Assembly: GCA_963798745.1 (NCBI GenBank)
Contig: CAWCUF010000007.1
Coordinates: forward strand, 434,001 to 498,000
Reading direction: 5' to 3'
Source of the DNA: Prado023 sp963798745
GTDB taxonomy: Bacteria > Actinomycetota > Actinomycetes > S36-B12 > CAIYMF01
Length of the DNA: 64,000 nucleotides
Shown here: positions 55,866-64,000 of the stretch, in pieces
Numbering within the stretch: position 1 is the first letter of the stretch
How the letters are laid out: each line of letters opens with the position of its first letter
Program-made: the position numbers and the translations under genes
The notes under the pieces: model-generated
The model's database searches: none
Told to the model about the DNA's origin: nothing
What the model saw: the letters and a program-made list of their open reading frames with translations, nothing else

Positions 55866-56908
55866 GCTTCGCGCCGCACGTCGACCGCCCGCTGACCTGG
55901 GTGGTGGGGGCCGGCGGGCTGGTGGGCTCGCACGTGGCGCGCGCGCTGTTGTCGGCGGGGCACGAGGTGCTCACCACTGTCGTGCCGTGGGATGACGAGG
56001 ACGCCGCCGTGCAAGCGCTTGCGATCGGTGCCCGACGTGTGGCCGACGGTCGGCGCGGGCGGCCATGGGCGGTGGCGTGGTGCGCAGGGGCCGGCGTGGT
56101 GGCGACCGGGGAGGACACGCTGGCCGCCGAGGTACGGGTCTTCGGCCGGGCGCTCGACGCGTTGGAGGCTGCGCTCGCAGGGTTCGCCGAGCGGGAGGTG
56201 GACTCGGAGGAACTGGAACGGAAAGGACTGCGACCTGAGCGCGAGCCGGGCAGGGGTCCTGGATCGGTGCACGACTCGGGGCGGGGCAGGGGGCATGGGC
56301 CACGCCGGGACGTGCGCAAGGGGCTGGGTGCGGCGTCCGTCACCGTGGGTCGCGTCGATGTCGAGGGCCCGGGAGCCGGGGGCCTGGGAGCCGGGGGCCT
56401 GGGAGCCGAGGGCCTGGGAGTCGAGGACGCCGGAGTCGGGGGCCTCGGAGCCGAGGGCCGCTGGGAGTCGAGGACGCCGGAGCCGAGGACGCCGGAGCCG
56501 AGGACGTCGGAGCCGAGGACGCCGAACACCGGTCTGTCGCTCCGGGGCAACTGCCCGACGACCTCCGTGCGGGCGGCGTCCTGCTGCTGGCCTCGTCCGC
56601 GGGCGGGCTGTACGCGGGGTGCGCCGAGCCGCCGTTCGACGAGGCGACCGTGCCGCGTCCGCTGGTCGCCTACGGCCGGGCCAAGCTTGCGATGGAGTCC
56701 CGGGCCGCGGAGTTCGCGCAGCGCACGGGGGTGCGCGTGGTGCTGGGTCGGCTGGCCAACGTGTACGGCCCCGGCCAGCGCCTGGGCAAGCCGCAGGGCC
56801 TGCTCTCCCAGCTCTGCCTGGCCGATGCCACCGGCCGGCCGCTGCCGGTGTACGTCTCCCAGGACACGATCCGCGACTACCTCTACGTCGGCGATGCGGC
56901 CCGGATGA
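55862..56908 (+). pseudogene. NAD-dependent epimerase, N-terminal part (frameshifted)
   Basis: From GTG 55862: Rossmann start LTWVVGAGGLVGSHVARALLSAGHEV, then a helix and AVAWCAGAGVVATGEDTLAAEV. After about residue 110 a long Gly/Glu/Arg-rich insertion begins, encoded by 15-bp repeats. Near 56455-56465 the frame is lost: the unit GGCCTGGGAGTCGAGGAC seen earlier appears as GGCCGCTGGGAGTCGAGGAC with two extra bases. Beyond this the frame is nonsense; the real continuation is in the next entry. Confidence 0.75.
56360..56530 (+). repeat. 15-bp minisatellites in the epimerase insertion
   Basis: GGGAGCCGGGGGCCT-type units first, then GAGGACGCCGGAGCC-type units. It carries the apparent 2-nt insertion that breaks the epimerase frame. 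Confidence 0.85.
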
Positions 56909-57213
56909 TCGCCGGCAGCATCGAACTTGCCCGAGCCGAGCCGCCGGGTGCGGTGATCACGAAGGTGCTGGCCTCGGGCCACCCCGTCACCGTGGGGTAC
57001 GCGATCTCCGAGGCTCGGCGGGTGCTCCACCGGCGGCTGCGGACGGTTCCGGTCGGGGGCGCGGCCACCGGGCAGGTGCTCGACCTGCGCCTGCGTTCGC
57101 GGGTGTGGCCAGCGATCGATGCACTCGCGGCGACGACCCTTGCGTCGGGGCTGGCCCGGACGGCGGCGGACGTGCGCGCCCGGGTGGTCGCCGGTGGTCC
57201 GATCGACGGATAG
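56650..57213 (+). CDS. NAD-dependent epimerase/dehydratase, C-terminal part
   Basis: 187 residues in this frame, but the frame is open and sensible from about 56470 upstream (GGVLLLASSAGGLYAGCAEP). Active-site Tyr-Lys in YGRAKLAMESRAAEF and Ser in ASSAGGLY; VVLGRLANVYGPGQ, DTIRDYLYVGDAARM and EARRVLHRRL are typical of extended SDR sugar-nucleotide epimerases. Together with the N-terminal part it would give a protein of about 450 residues. Probably works with the glycosyltransferase in envelope polysaccharide synthesis. Confidence 0.82.
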   Translation: MPRPLVAYGRAKLAMESRAAEFAQRTGVRVVLGRLANVYGPGQRLGKPQGLLSQLCLADATGRPLPVYVSQDTIRDYLYVGDAARMIAGSIELARAEPPGAVITKVLASGHPVTVGYAISEARRVLHRRLRTVPVGGAATGQVLDLRLRSRVWPAIDALAATTLASGLARTAADVRARVVAGGPIDG

Positions 57214-57488
57214 CCGCCGTGGGTGGGCTGGTTTGAGGTCAACGCGCCGCGTCGCACCTGAGATTGCAAGGATGCCCCGCCCGCTGCCCGCTGCCCGGCG
57301 CCCGCCGCCCGCTGCGCGCTGGTCCATTGATGCCCACGCACCCGTGATGACCCAGCGACGAGGTCGGACATCGACGTGAGTCACGCCGGCGTGGATCAGT
57401 CCGCCAGGGCCGAGTCCCGTCGTCGTCCCGGATGGGACGCGGGTCGCCGCCGGTGTCGAGGTGTGTCGTCCGCCTCCGCGGGTCGGGG

Positions 57489-58217
57489 TCAGCGCCCGCG
57501 GGTGGCCGCGAGGAACACCGACGATCCGAAGGGCAGGTTTCCCCGCCGCAGGGCGATCCGATCCGCCCGGGCCAGGCGCAGGAGGGCGGCGTTGACCCGG
57601 GGAGGCAGCTGCGGCAGGGCGACGATGTCAGCAGCGCCTCCCGCGCGGGGGCGGCGCACGCGGCGGGCCAGCCGCTCGGCGGCGAACATCGGGAACACGG
57701 ACGCGAACCCGTAGGTCGCGCGGTCCACCATGAACCCGGAGCGCTGCACGGCAGCGACGGCGCGGGGTCGGGTGTAGCGGCGGTGGTGGCCGTTGGCCAC
57801 GTCGAAGTCGCTCCACGCCCAGGTGTAGGCCGGCACCGACATGAGGAACCGCCCGCCGGGGCGCAGGACCCGGCGCACCTCTGCCAGCGCGGTCGCTTCG
57901 GGGTCGCAGTGCTCGATCACGTCGAAGGCGGTCACGGCGTCGAACGTGCCGTCGGCGAAGGGCAGGGCGAGCGCGGAGCCGCACACCCCGCCAGCGCCGA
58001 GCCCACGCGGATCGATGTCCAGCGAGACGGTGCGCCCGGTGGCGGCGCGCAGCCACCCAGCGCTGGGCCCGTCGGCGCTGCCCAGGTCGAGGACGAGCCC
58101 GGCATCCTGGACGTGCTCGCGCAGGGCCGCCTCCAGCAGGTCGGCGCGGGCGACGTACCACCAGTAGTCGGGGGCGGCGATGGACGCCGAGCCCCCGTGT
58201 CCGTCGCCCTGATGCAC
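57489..58217 (-). CDS. Class I SAM-dependent methyltransferase
   Basis: 242 residues from GTG 58217. Methyltransf_11-type: APDYWWYVARADLLEAAL, motif I VLDLGSADGPSAGWL, SLDIDP, FDAVTAFDVIEHCDPEATALAEVRRVLRPGG and MSVPAYTWAWSDFDVANGHHRRYT. The last motif is common in enzymes acting on sugar or lipid-linked intermediates next to family 2 glycosyltransferases. Convergent with the epimerase gene. Confidence 0.88.
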   Translation of the reverse strand: MHQGDGHGGSASIAAPDYWWYVARADLLEAALREHVQDAGLVLDLGSADGPSAGWLRAATGRTVSLDIDPRGLGAGGVCGSALALPFADGTFDAVTAFDVIEHCDPEATALAEVRRVLRPGGRFLMSVPAYTWAWSDFDVANGHHRRYTRPRAVAAVQRSGFMVDRATYGFASVFPMFAAERLARRVRRPRAGGAADIVALPQLPPRVNAALLRLARADRIALRRGNLPFGSSVFLAATRGR

Positions 58218-58393
58218 GCGGGCAGCCTATCGCCGGCCGGACGGGTGCCTCGGGTCCGAGTCACGGATGCCGGTCGGTCAACGGCATGCGCCGCGTCGTG
58301 GCTGAAGGCCGCACGTGGCGGCCCATCGAAGCCGGAGGAGCCGCGGTGGTAACGCGGCAGGAGTGCATCGCGCTGGCGGGATAGCGTGCGGGG

Positions 58394-59077
58394 GTGCGGA
58401 TCCTGTATGTGTGCACGGCCAACATCTGCCGCTCCGCCTCGGCCCAGCAGTTGCTGCGCGCCGCAGTCGCTGAGCACCCGGAGCTGGCAGGCACTGAGGT
58501 GCGCTCGGCCGGGACCCACGCGATTGTCGGGGCACCAGGCTGCCGGGTGGCGCCGGCGCTGGTCGGGCACGCCGGGGAGCACCGTTCCCAGCAGCTGACT
58601 CCGGGGCTCGTGGCGTGGGCGGACCTGATCCTGACAGCCGCGCGCGACCATCGTCCGCCGATCGCCACGCTCTCCCCGGCGTCGCGCAGCCGCACGTTCA
58701 CCATCAGGCAGGCGGGCCGGATTGCCGACTGGATCGTGGATATCGGGATGATCGCCGCCGCGCAGGAGCCCGGCGACCGGCTCGAGCGCTACCCGCAGGG
58801 CGATCCACGTCGCCTCGTGCCGGACCTGCCTGAGCGCGCCGATGCTCGCGCGGCCTGGCTGGTCGCGGAGATGGATGCCGCGCGTGGGATGGCGCCCGCG
58901 TCACACAGCTCGCAGTCCACTGCGGCCGTGCCCTCGCTGCCGGGCGAGGCACACGTCGATGACGTCCTGGACCCGCACGTCCTGGGCATGGGGCTGCACC
59001 AGCTGGGCTTCGAGCAGCTCCGGGACTCGACCGACGCGCTCGTGCGGGTCCTGCGAGGGGTCGCGCGGGCGAAGTGA
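58394..59077 (+). CDS. Low-molecular-weight protein tyrosine phosphatase family
   Basis: 227 residues from GTG 58394. P-loop VCTANICRSASAQQLL (Cys-x5-Arg-Ser), EVRSAGTHA, then DLILTAARDHR; a general-acid Asp-Pro pair may be VLDPHVLG near residue 195. The region between is longer than in standard 150-160-residue enzymes, by about 60 residues. In envelope loci these act on tyrosine kinases of capsule export, but none is visible here. Confidence 0.82.
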   Translation: MRILYVCTANICRSASAQQLLRAAVAEHPELAGTEVRSAGTHAIVGAPGCRVAPALVGHAGEHRSQQLTPGLVAWADLILTAARDHRPPIATLSPASRSRTFTIRQAGRIADWIVDIGMIAAAQEPGDRLERYPQGDPRRLVPDLPERADARAAWLVAEMDAARGMAPASHSSQSTAAVPSLPGEAHVDDVLDPHVLGMGLHQLGFEQLRDSTDALVRVLRGVARAK

Positions 59078-59154
59078 CGCTGCCTGGGTAGACGACCGGC
59101 GAGAGGCCGTCCGCGCCCGCCGCCGCAGCCACGCAAGGGCGTTCACGGCCCGGG

Positions 59155-59565
59155 TCACCCTGGGGAGGCGTCCTCGAGCGCCGCGTGGAGATCGGTCTGC
59201 CCGAAGTCGTTGCCGACGAAGAGCAACGGCTCGCCAGCGGCCTTCGCCAAGCCGTAGGACAGGCAGTCTCCGAAGTTCAGGCCCGCCGGGTGGCCGCTGC
59301 CCTTCCCGAAGTCCGCGTAGGCCGCTCGGGCGGCCCTCGCCTGGGCGGCATCGAATGGCGCCGGCTCGATGCCCAACAGTGCCAGGAGCTCATCCAGGCG
59401 ACGGCTGAGCACTGGGTCGCCCACACGGTCGACCACGGCGGCCGCCTCGACGTAGCTGGCCGCGGAGATCCGCGCGGCCCCGGCGGCGAGGATGGCCTCC
59501 GCGAGCTGTTCGGCTGCAGGCTCGCCCCGAAGGATGGCGATGATGGCCGAAGTGTCGACGATCAT
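59155..59565 (-). CDS. VapC-like PIN-domain toxin
   Basis: 136 residues. Acidic residues of the PIN nuclease: Asp4 (MIVDTSAIIAIL), Glu40 region (AASYVEAAAVVD), Asp99 region (HPAGLNFGDCLSYGLA) and Asp117 region (LLFVGNDFGQTDL). VapC toxins are RNases that cut tRNA or rRNA. Starts inside the antitoxin stop (4-nt overlap). Confidence 0.92.
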   Translation of the reverse strand: MIVDTSAIIAILRGEPAAEQLAEAILAAGAARISAASYVEAAAVVDRVGDPVLSRRLDELLALLGIEPAPFDAAQARAARAAYADFGKGSGHPAGLNFGDCLSYGLAKAAGEPLLFVGNDFGQTDLHAALEDASPG

Positions 59566-59855
59566 CGGGGGAGGCCAGCGTCGTCGTACAGCTGCGCTGT
59601 CGGGTCGGCGTAGCTGCCGTCAGCGTCGGCTCCGAGCCCGGCGCGGGCGAACCGGGGCGCAGTGTCGGCGATCAGGGCGCGGAGTCGATCCCGGGGTTCG
59701 CCCTCGGCCGTCTGCGCGGCCTGGTGGGCGGCGAGCAGTTCTGCTAGCCGGGCCTCGATGGCGCTGGCCACGGCCTCGGACTTCGACTCGCCGGTGAGCC
59801 GGGCGAGCTCGTCGATCGACTGCAGGGTCTGTTGGTTCTTCAGGTTGAGCGCCAT
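59562..59855 (-). CDS. VapB-like antitoxin (PSK/Rv0623 type)
   Basis: 97 residues from ATG 59855 (GGAGG seven bases upstream). MALNLKNQQTLQSIDELARL plus TGESKSEAVASAIEARLAEL is the ribbon-helix-helix DNA-binding part; the C-terminal region DADGSYADPTAQLYDDAGLPR is the toxin-binding tail. Forms an autoregulated operon with vapC. Confidence 0.92.
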   Translation of the reverse strand: MALNLKNQQTLQSIDELARLTGESKSEAVASAIEARLAELLAAHQAAQTAEGEPRDRLRALIADTAPRFARAGLGADADGSYADPTAQLYDDAGLPR

Positions 59856-59876
59856 GGTGGTACCTCCGTTTGCGAA

Positions 59877-59895
59877 AAGGTACCAAGGGTACCTT
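59877..59895 (-). promoter_or_regulatory. Operator of the vapBC module
   Basis: Perfect 8-3-8 palindrome AAGGTACCAAGGGTACCTT, 22 bp before the vapB start; a further GGTACCT half site lies at 59858-59864 next to the ribosome-binding site. Fits autorepression by the VapB ribbon-helix-helix dimer. Confidence 0.7.
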
Positions 59896-59961
59896 CGTGC
59901 GTCATGGTGTACCGGAAAGGGGAGGAGGGTCGAGTCGTCGTGAACGCCCCCGTGTGGAGCC

Positions 59962-60270
59962 TCAGTCGGTGCTGCCAGATGATGGCCGTCCGAGTCCCGT
60001 GTCGCGGCGATCGCCCCCTGAGCGTCGGGCGATCTCACGCCGGCCGCCCAGGTCGTCGACGAGTCGTCGAACGTCAGCCCCCAGCAGGCGCAACTCCTCG
60101 AGAGCGCCCAGAGCGGCCGCAACGCAGGTGGCCCCGCGCGCCGTGAGGGTGACCGTCGTGACACCCGAGTGCGAAGCGATTACGCACTCGAAGGCGTGAG
60201 CGATCGCATCCTCGAGGTCCTCGGTGATGGGTGCGAGTTCGAAGACAAGTTCCTTGGAGCCCCGCTTCAT
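59962..60270 (-). CDS. Hypothetical protein
   Basis: 102 residues from ATG 60270 (TTG 60306 in frame). KELVFELAPITEDLEDAIAHAFE reads as a beta strand-helix start; VTTVTLTARGATCVAAALGALEEL, then a possible helix-turn-helix start GRREIARRSGGDRR that is cut short by a disordered tail. No family recognised. The tail may reflect truncation of a regulator. Confidence 0.5.
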   Translation of the reverse strand: MKRGSKELVFELAPITEDLEDAIAHAFECVIASHSGVTTVTLTARGATCVAAALGALEELRLLGADVRRLVDDLGGRREIARRSGGDRRDTGLGRPSSGSTD

Positions 60271-60369
60271 GTGGATAATCCTCAGACCGAGGGACCGCCC
60301 GTCCAAGGGGGCGCGGTAGTAGTCCCCTCCCGGGGCCGGGCGTTCCCGAGGGCTCCCGCGGCGGGCCGA

Positions 60370-60909
60370 CTACTCGACCGTGATCGTGAAGTCCCCGGAC
60401 TGGCCAAGGATCGGAGCGTCGGCCGACAGGGAGACGGCGTCGGACACGTCCTCCTCCGGGACCACCGCGCGGAAGGTCAGCGTCTGGCCCATGTCGAGCG
60501 TCATGTACGCGGCCAGGTCGTCGTTGACCATGACAGGTGCGGTGATGACGGACATCGTGCCGTCCTCGTTCGGTATCACGAGCACGACGGACTCACCGGC
60601 CAACTTCTTCGGGACCGTCACGGTGACCTGGACGGGCTCCCCTGCCCGCGAGGTCGAGCTGGAGAGCTCCACCTCCACTCCCCGGACATCGTCGGACTCC
60701 TCGGGGGCGGGGATGGTCGTGGGGCTCGCTGAGGCGATGACGCCCGCACCTGCGGACGCGTCACCGGTCGGCGCTGGCTCGCTGGCGGAGGCTGCCGTCC
60801 CGGAGGGCGCCGGTTCCTCAGGTGCACTCGACCCCGTGCACCCCGTCAGGAGAAGGCAACCTGCCGTTGCCAGAGCGGCCATGGTCCTGATCCCCGTTGT
60901 TGTCAGCAT
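60370..60909 (-). CDS. Lipoprotein with Ig-like C-terminal domain
   Basis: 179 residues. Signal peptide with lipobox LLTGC (Cys near residue 24), a Ser/Ala/Pro/Glu-rich linker of about 45 residues, then a beta-rich domain (VEVELSSSTSRAGEPVQVTV, VVLVIPNEDGTMSVITAPV, SLSADAPILGQSGDFTITVE). Probably cell-surface; function unknown. Confidence 0.75.
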   Translation of the reverse strand: MLTTTGIRTMAALATAGCLLLTGCTGSSAPEEPAPSGTAASASEPAPTGDASAGAGVIASASPTTIPAPEESDDVRGVEVELSSSTSRAGEPVQVTVTVPKKLAGESVVLVIPNEDGTMSVITAPVMVNDDLAAYMTLDMGQTLTFRAVVPEEDVSDAVSLSADAPILGQSGDFTITVE

Positions 60910-61024
60910 GGGGGCATGGTAGGCAACAACCGCCCAGGAAGCCGCCTCGACGCGCGAGCGACATCCTCAACGCCGCGCAGCCGGATACGTGGGCGAAGAG
61001 CCCGCAGGCCCAGTGGGTGCCTGC

Positions 61025-61538
61025 CTACGGCGCTGCGGACGCCGAGGGGCTCCCGAGCTGGCAGGCATCGGTGATCTTGGCCGAGGACGACGTGAGCTCC
61101 GTGCGCATCTCCTCGGTCGACGAGGTGAAGCGGACCTGGGCAGCACGGACCTCCTCCTCGCTCGCGCCGTCGGCCACCAACTGCATGACCTCCGCATAGC
61201 CGGTGCCCGCGGATCGATTGGCAGCCACCTCGTCGGCGGTCACCAGTTGGAGCTCGCCGGCGGAGACCCAGAGGTTGTCGAACGTGGCGAGCAGCGCCAC
61301 TCCCGAGGCTGCATCCTCCGGAGTGGAGGCCAGGGCTCCCAGGCTGGTGGCGATCGACGCGTATGCCTGGCACCACTGCTCGGTCGTGACCGCGAGCCGT
61401 GCCCGAGCCGGGGGCCGATGAGGCGGACACCTGCGTAGTGCCAGCGGCTTCGGATCCGTCGCCGGTGCACGCGGACAGCGACAGCGCCAACGCGAGTGCC
61501 GCTACGCAGGGGACCGCACGTCGCACGGTGGAAGGCAT
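61025..61538 (-). pseudogene. Frameshifted small lipoprotein gene
   Basis: ATG 61538 (AGAGAGG upstream) starts MPSTVRRAVPCVAALALALS with lipobox LSAC, then TGDGSEAAGTTQVSASSAPG. Around 61390-61420 the sensible frame changes: VTTEQWCQAYASIATSLGAL, ALLATFDNLWVSAGELQLVT and EEMRTELTSSSAKITDACQL are in the next frame up to the TAG at 61025. One indel separates signal and body. Both halves read as one secreted protein of about 170 residues. Confidence 0.65.
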
Positions 61539-61720
61539 CTCTAACCTCTCTGTCGGTCTGCGGAAGCGTAGCCGCCTGAACCCAACCCGGGCGAGCAACG
61601 CCCGCTGCCATCGTTCCCAGGGGCCACCCTCTGGCTCGCTGGGTGCTGATGGAGAAGCCGACTATAGAGGCACATAGGGCCGCATACTGCTGCGACTGCC
61701 TGCGAAGGTCACCGGCGCAA

Positions 61721-61892
61721 ATTCGATCACTTCGCGTGTTCGAATGGTCACAATAAATGACATTCGTCGGCGTTCTCGCCCGTCCCATCAGTGGACCACC
61801 TGTGGCGGCCAGGGTGAGCACGAGCCGCCGGGACGCCGGGCATTCGACTACTTTCCGTGCTCAAGCGTTCACAATGAATGACATTGAGCGGC
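61721..61892. repeat. Duplicated 50-bp AT-richer element
   Basis: Two similar 50-bp blocks, 61721-61770 and 61842-61892, sharing ATTCGA, ACTT, CGTG and the core CACAATNAATGACATT. The 490 bp from 61539 to 62026 contain no gene and look less G+C rich than their surroundings. Confidence 0.75.
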
Positions 61893-62026
61893 AATTCGGA
61901 CACGATCCTCAATGCCCCCCATAAATGTCCCCCATGATCAGAGCCTTCTCGCTGGCGCTGCAAGGGCAGGCTCCACTAACTTGCGCGCAGCCTGTCCGGG
62001 AAATGCAGAACTAGCGGGGTCACGTC

Positions 62027-64000
62027 ATGGCACGATCGTCGGGTTTCAAGGTCATCAACATCGTCGCTGTCCTGGCGCTGATCCTCGCGCTGGCAGGTCA
62101 GGTGGGGCGCTCGGCGCTGCCGGCCGCGGCCGCCCCGGTCGGGACCTCGACGGGAGGCGTCCCGACCAGCGAGACCGACGAGGCGAACGTGCCGCACTAC
62201 TTCGGGCCGTGGCCGAACTGGGCGAACAGCCCCCTGACGACTCCCAACGTCGAGGTGGAGATCCTCGGCGATGGCTCCGGTGCCAAGGCCATCGCGACCG
62301 TTGGGGGCGACGGCGCGGTCACCGAACTCACGCTGACTGATCCGGGCAGCGGCTACACGCAGGCCACCGTGGCGATCACCGGTGCCGGCAGCGGTGCTGC
62401 GGCGAGCGCCACGGTGGCCGGCTCGGGCGCCGTCACAAGCGTGACGGTCGACACCGGGGGTTCCGGGTACACCGCGCCCACAGTGTCCTTCGCCGGCGGC
62501 GGCGGTGCCGGGACCCTGGTCCAGGTCGGCAACACCCTGCGGGACCGTGCGTACGCCACCGACTACCCGAACGTCAGTGAACCTGAGCCCGCGCTCGTGG
62601 TGCTCCCGACGGCCCTGCCCGCGGGGACGCTCACGCAGTTCCTGACCTGGAACCAGGCCGACCAGGGTGCCAGCCAATACCCGTCGGCCGGCAAGAAGTT
62701 CAGGGGCTATGTCCTGCGCCCCACCGCAACCGCTGACGAGTACCAGGTCGTGTTCGCCAGCGCCGAACTCACCGTCCCCGTGCTTGCGGACCCAGGCGTG
62801 TCCCAACCGGCCGCCTACCCGGTGGCCGACGTTGCCGTCCAGGCCGGCGACGTGCTCGCGTTCTACGGCGCTGGCATCCCGCTGGACAACAACGGGGGCA
62901 GCGACACGCTCAGCTACCCCGCGCCGACCGCACCGGTGCAGGACGCCACGATCGCGCTCGGCGGCGCCGAGTTCCCGGTCAACTCCCAGGATCGGACCTA
63001 CTCCTTCGCTGCGACCATGCTTGACGCCTCCGGGGTGACCACACCGGTCCCGGCCAGCGCCACGGCCTACGGAAGCGTGGACGCGATCACGCTCGATGCC
63101 CCCGGCGCCGGCTACACGTTCCCCACCGTCGGCATCGACTTCCCGGATGGGCCCGACGGCGTGCAGGCCACGGCCCACGTGGTGTGCGCAGAGACCAACT
63201 GCAACAACAACGGCGATCCGGTGACGATCACCGAGGTGGTCGTGGACAACCCGGGCTCCGGCTACTCGACCGCGCCGGGCATCGTCGTGCGCGACGGCAC
63301 GCAGTTCGATCCCATCACAGTCATCGACGGCGAGGAAGCCAAGGCATCGGCCTCCTTGACCCTCAACTCGGTGGTCGTGGACCAGCCGGGTGACGGCTAC
63401 ATCTCGCCCCCCACCGTCACGATCAACGACGCCGACGGCAACGGTGCCACGGCCACCGCCACGATCAACGCCGGAGCGGTCACCGGGCTCACCCTCGACG
63501 CACCGGGGGCCGACTACATCACGCCAGGCATCAAGAAGTTCGAGGACGACCTGCCGCTGACGTGCACCCCACCGAACTGCCCGACCACCGGAAAGTACCT
63601 GCCGGTCGCCGTCCCGACGGTGAAGACCTACATCGACGACGAGGGCACGCCGATCGAGGCCGACGAGTACGTCATCGGCCTGGTGCAGTACAAGGCGAAG
63701 TTCCACAAGGACCTGCCCGCCACGATGGTGCGCGGCTACGTGCAGTTGTGGACATCAGAACTTGCCGACAAGGGGATCCCAGCGGGCCTTCCGCTGGCCA
63801 ACGAGCTCATGGACGGCTCCTTCGTCGACACCGGCTACACCGCGGTCACGCCGCCGCAGTTCCTCGGCCCGTTCATCGGGGCGACCAAGGACCGGCCGGT
63901 CCGGATCGTGTTCCGCAACCTGCTCCCCACGGGCGATGACGGCGACCTGTTCCTGCCCGTCGACAGCTCGATGATGGGTTCGGGCAAGCTGCCCATGGAC
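62027..64000 (+). CDS. Large secreted protein with GSGYT repeats, probable multicopper-oxidase-like (3' truncated by window)
   Basis: 658 codons from ATG 62027, open to the last base, so the stop is outside. Signal peptide (VINIVAVLALILALAGQVG, then AAAAP). Mature part starts VPHYFGPWPNWANSP. Several beta units of the form ITVxxPGSGYTxxPTVxIxG occur near residues 105-125, 145-165, 350-370, 408-425 and 450-470, interleaved with Ala/Thr-rich linkers. From about residue 530 a different domain begins: TYIDDEGTPIEADEYVIGLV, YVQLWTSELADKG and PVRIVFRNLLPTG, with DLFLPVDSSMMGSG, a pattern I associate with cupredoxin domains of large bacterial multicopper oxidases. Copper ligands would lie beyond the window, so the enzyme call is tentative. 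Confidence 0.65.
   Translation, partial: MARSSGFKVINIVAVLALILALAGQVGRSALPAAAAPVGTSTGGVPTSETDEANVPHYFGPWPNWANSPLTTPNVEVEILGDGSGAKAIATVGGDGAVTELTLTDPGSGYTQATVAITGAGSGAAASATVAGSGAVTSVTVDTGGSGYTAPTVSFAGGGGAGTLVQVGNTLRDRAYATDYPNVSEPEPALVVLPTALPAGTLTQFLTWNQADQGASQYPSAGKKFRGYVLRPTATADEYQVVFASAELTVPVLADPGVSQPAAYPVADVAVQAGDVLAFYGAGIPLDNNGGSDTLSYPAPTAPVQDATIALGGAEFPVNSQDRTYSFAATMLDASGVTTPVPASATAYGSVDAITLDAPGAGYTFPTVGIDFPDGPDGVQATAHVVCAETNCNNNGDPVTITEVVVDNPGSGYSTAPGIVVRDGTQFDPITVIDGEEAKASASLTLNSVVVDQPGDGYISPPTVTINDADGNGATATATINAGAVTGLTLDAPGADYITPGIKKFEDDLPLTCTPPNCPTTGKYLPVAVPTVKTYIDDEGTPIEADEYVIGLVQYKAKFHKDLPATMVRGYVQLWTSELADKGIPAGLPLANELMDGSFVDTGYTAVTPPQFLGPFIGATKDRPVRIVFRNLLPTGDDGDLFLPVDSSMMGSGKLPMD

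Noticed and set aside
61976..63706. 576-codon minus-strand frame at the window end
   Set aside because: Opposite the secreted repeat protein, which has a signal peptide, repeats and an open frame to the last base.

Overview
The window is about 64 kb of very G+C-rich DNA with the gene content and order of a high-G+C Gram-positive actinomycete. Evidence: mshB (mycothiol synthesis); fdxA-dapC on one strand; divergent dapD/dapE followed by a LOG-family protein, a DivIVA-domain protein, a DUF3117 protein, an O-methyltransferase, htrA and tatB, then mrp and an MgtE-N/CBS protein; and a TetR/DUF3107/ferritin-like/DEAD-box/ParA block. These follow the Mycobacterium tuberculosis Rv1170-Rv1232c and Rv3208-Rv3213c neighbourhoods as I remember them. 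Starts are often GTG or TTG and adjacent genes frequently overlap by 4 nt. I cannot name the genus.

Layout. 0-4.7 kb: end of a peptide/nickel-type ABC transporter operon (two permeases, two ATPases, and a fifth gene that looks like a degenerated ATPase). 4.8-11.6 kb: mshB, a helical membrane protein, polyphosphate glucokinase, an FtsH-like AAA protease and a DUF559-like protein. 12.1-13.3 kb: an IS110-family insertion sequence. 13.7-23.6 kb: VOC protein, citrate synthase, dapC-fdxA, a VanW-family protein, a flavin reductase, dapD, dapE and YceI. 23.7-31.2 kb: LOG protein, DivIVA, SRPBCC, DUF3117, leucyl aminopeptidase, O-methyltransferase, HtrA, TatB. 31.8-37.7 kb: Mrp ATPase, glycogen phosphorylase, DUF1003 and MgtE-N/CBS protein. 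38-46.9 kb: EamA transporter, two citrate-lyase/malyl-CoA-lyase-like genes, a cation diffusion facilitator, acyl-CoA dehydrogenase, DUF2332, an RsbW-like kinase and a hydrolase. 46.9-52.3 kb: ParA, zinc-ribbon protein, DEAD-box helicase, ferritin-like protein, DUF3107, TetR. 53-58.2 kb: second DUF559-like gene and a glycosyltransferase/epimerase/methyltransferase group. 58.4-64 kb: accessory end with a phosphatase, a VapBC-type module, lipoproteins and the first 658 codons of a large secreted repeat protein that runs off the window.

Two themes stand out beyond single genes. First, intergenic DNA carries several families of nested palindromes: a 159-bp element (two close copies plus a third with a 51-bp tandem array), a 53-bp perfect-hairpin element in three copies, and three further loci with the same idea but different sequence. 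Second, many coding regions contain in-frame minisatellites (9, 15, 18 or 30 bp) that encode low-complexity tails or insertions. In three genes (flavin reductase, LOG protein, epimerase) the reading frame breaks in or next to such a tract. HtrA breaks in its Gly/Tyr/Gln-rich leader and a small lipoprotein breaks near its N-terminus. I cannot tell from one sequence whether these are assembly errors, decayed genes or switchable tracts.

The genes suggest a free-living, glycogen- and polyphosphate-using aerobe with mycothiol redox chemistry. No rRNA, tRNA, CRISPR array or prophage was recognised.
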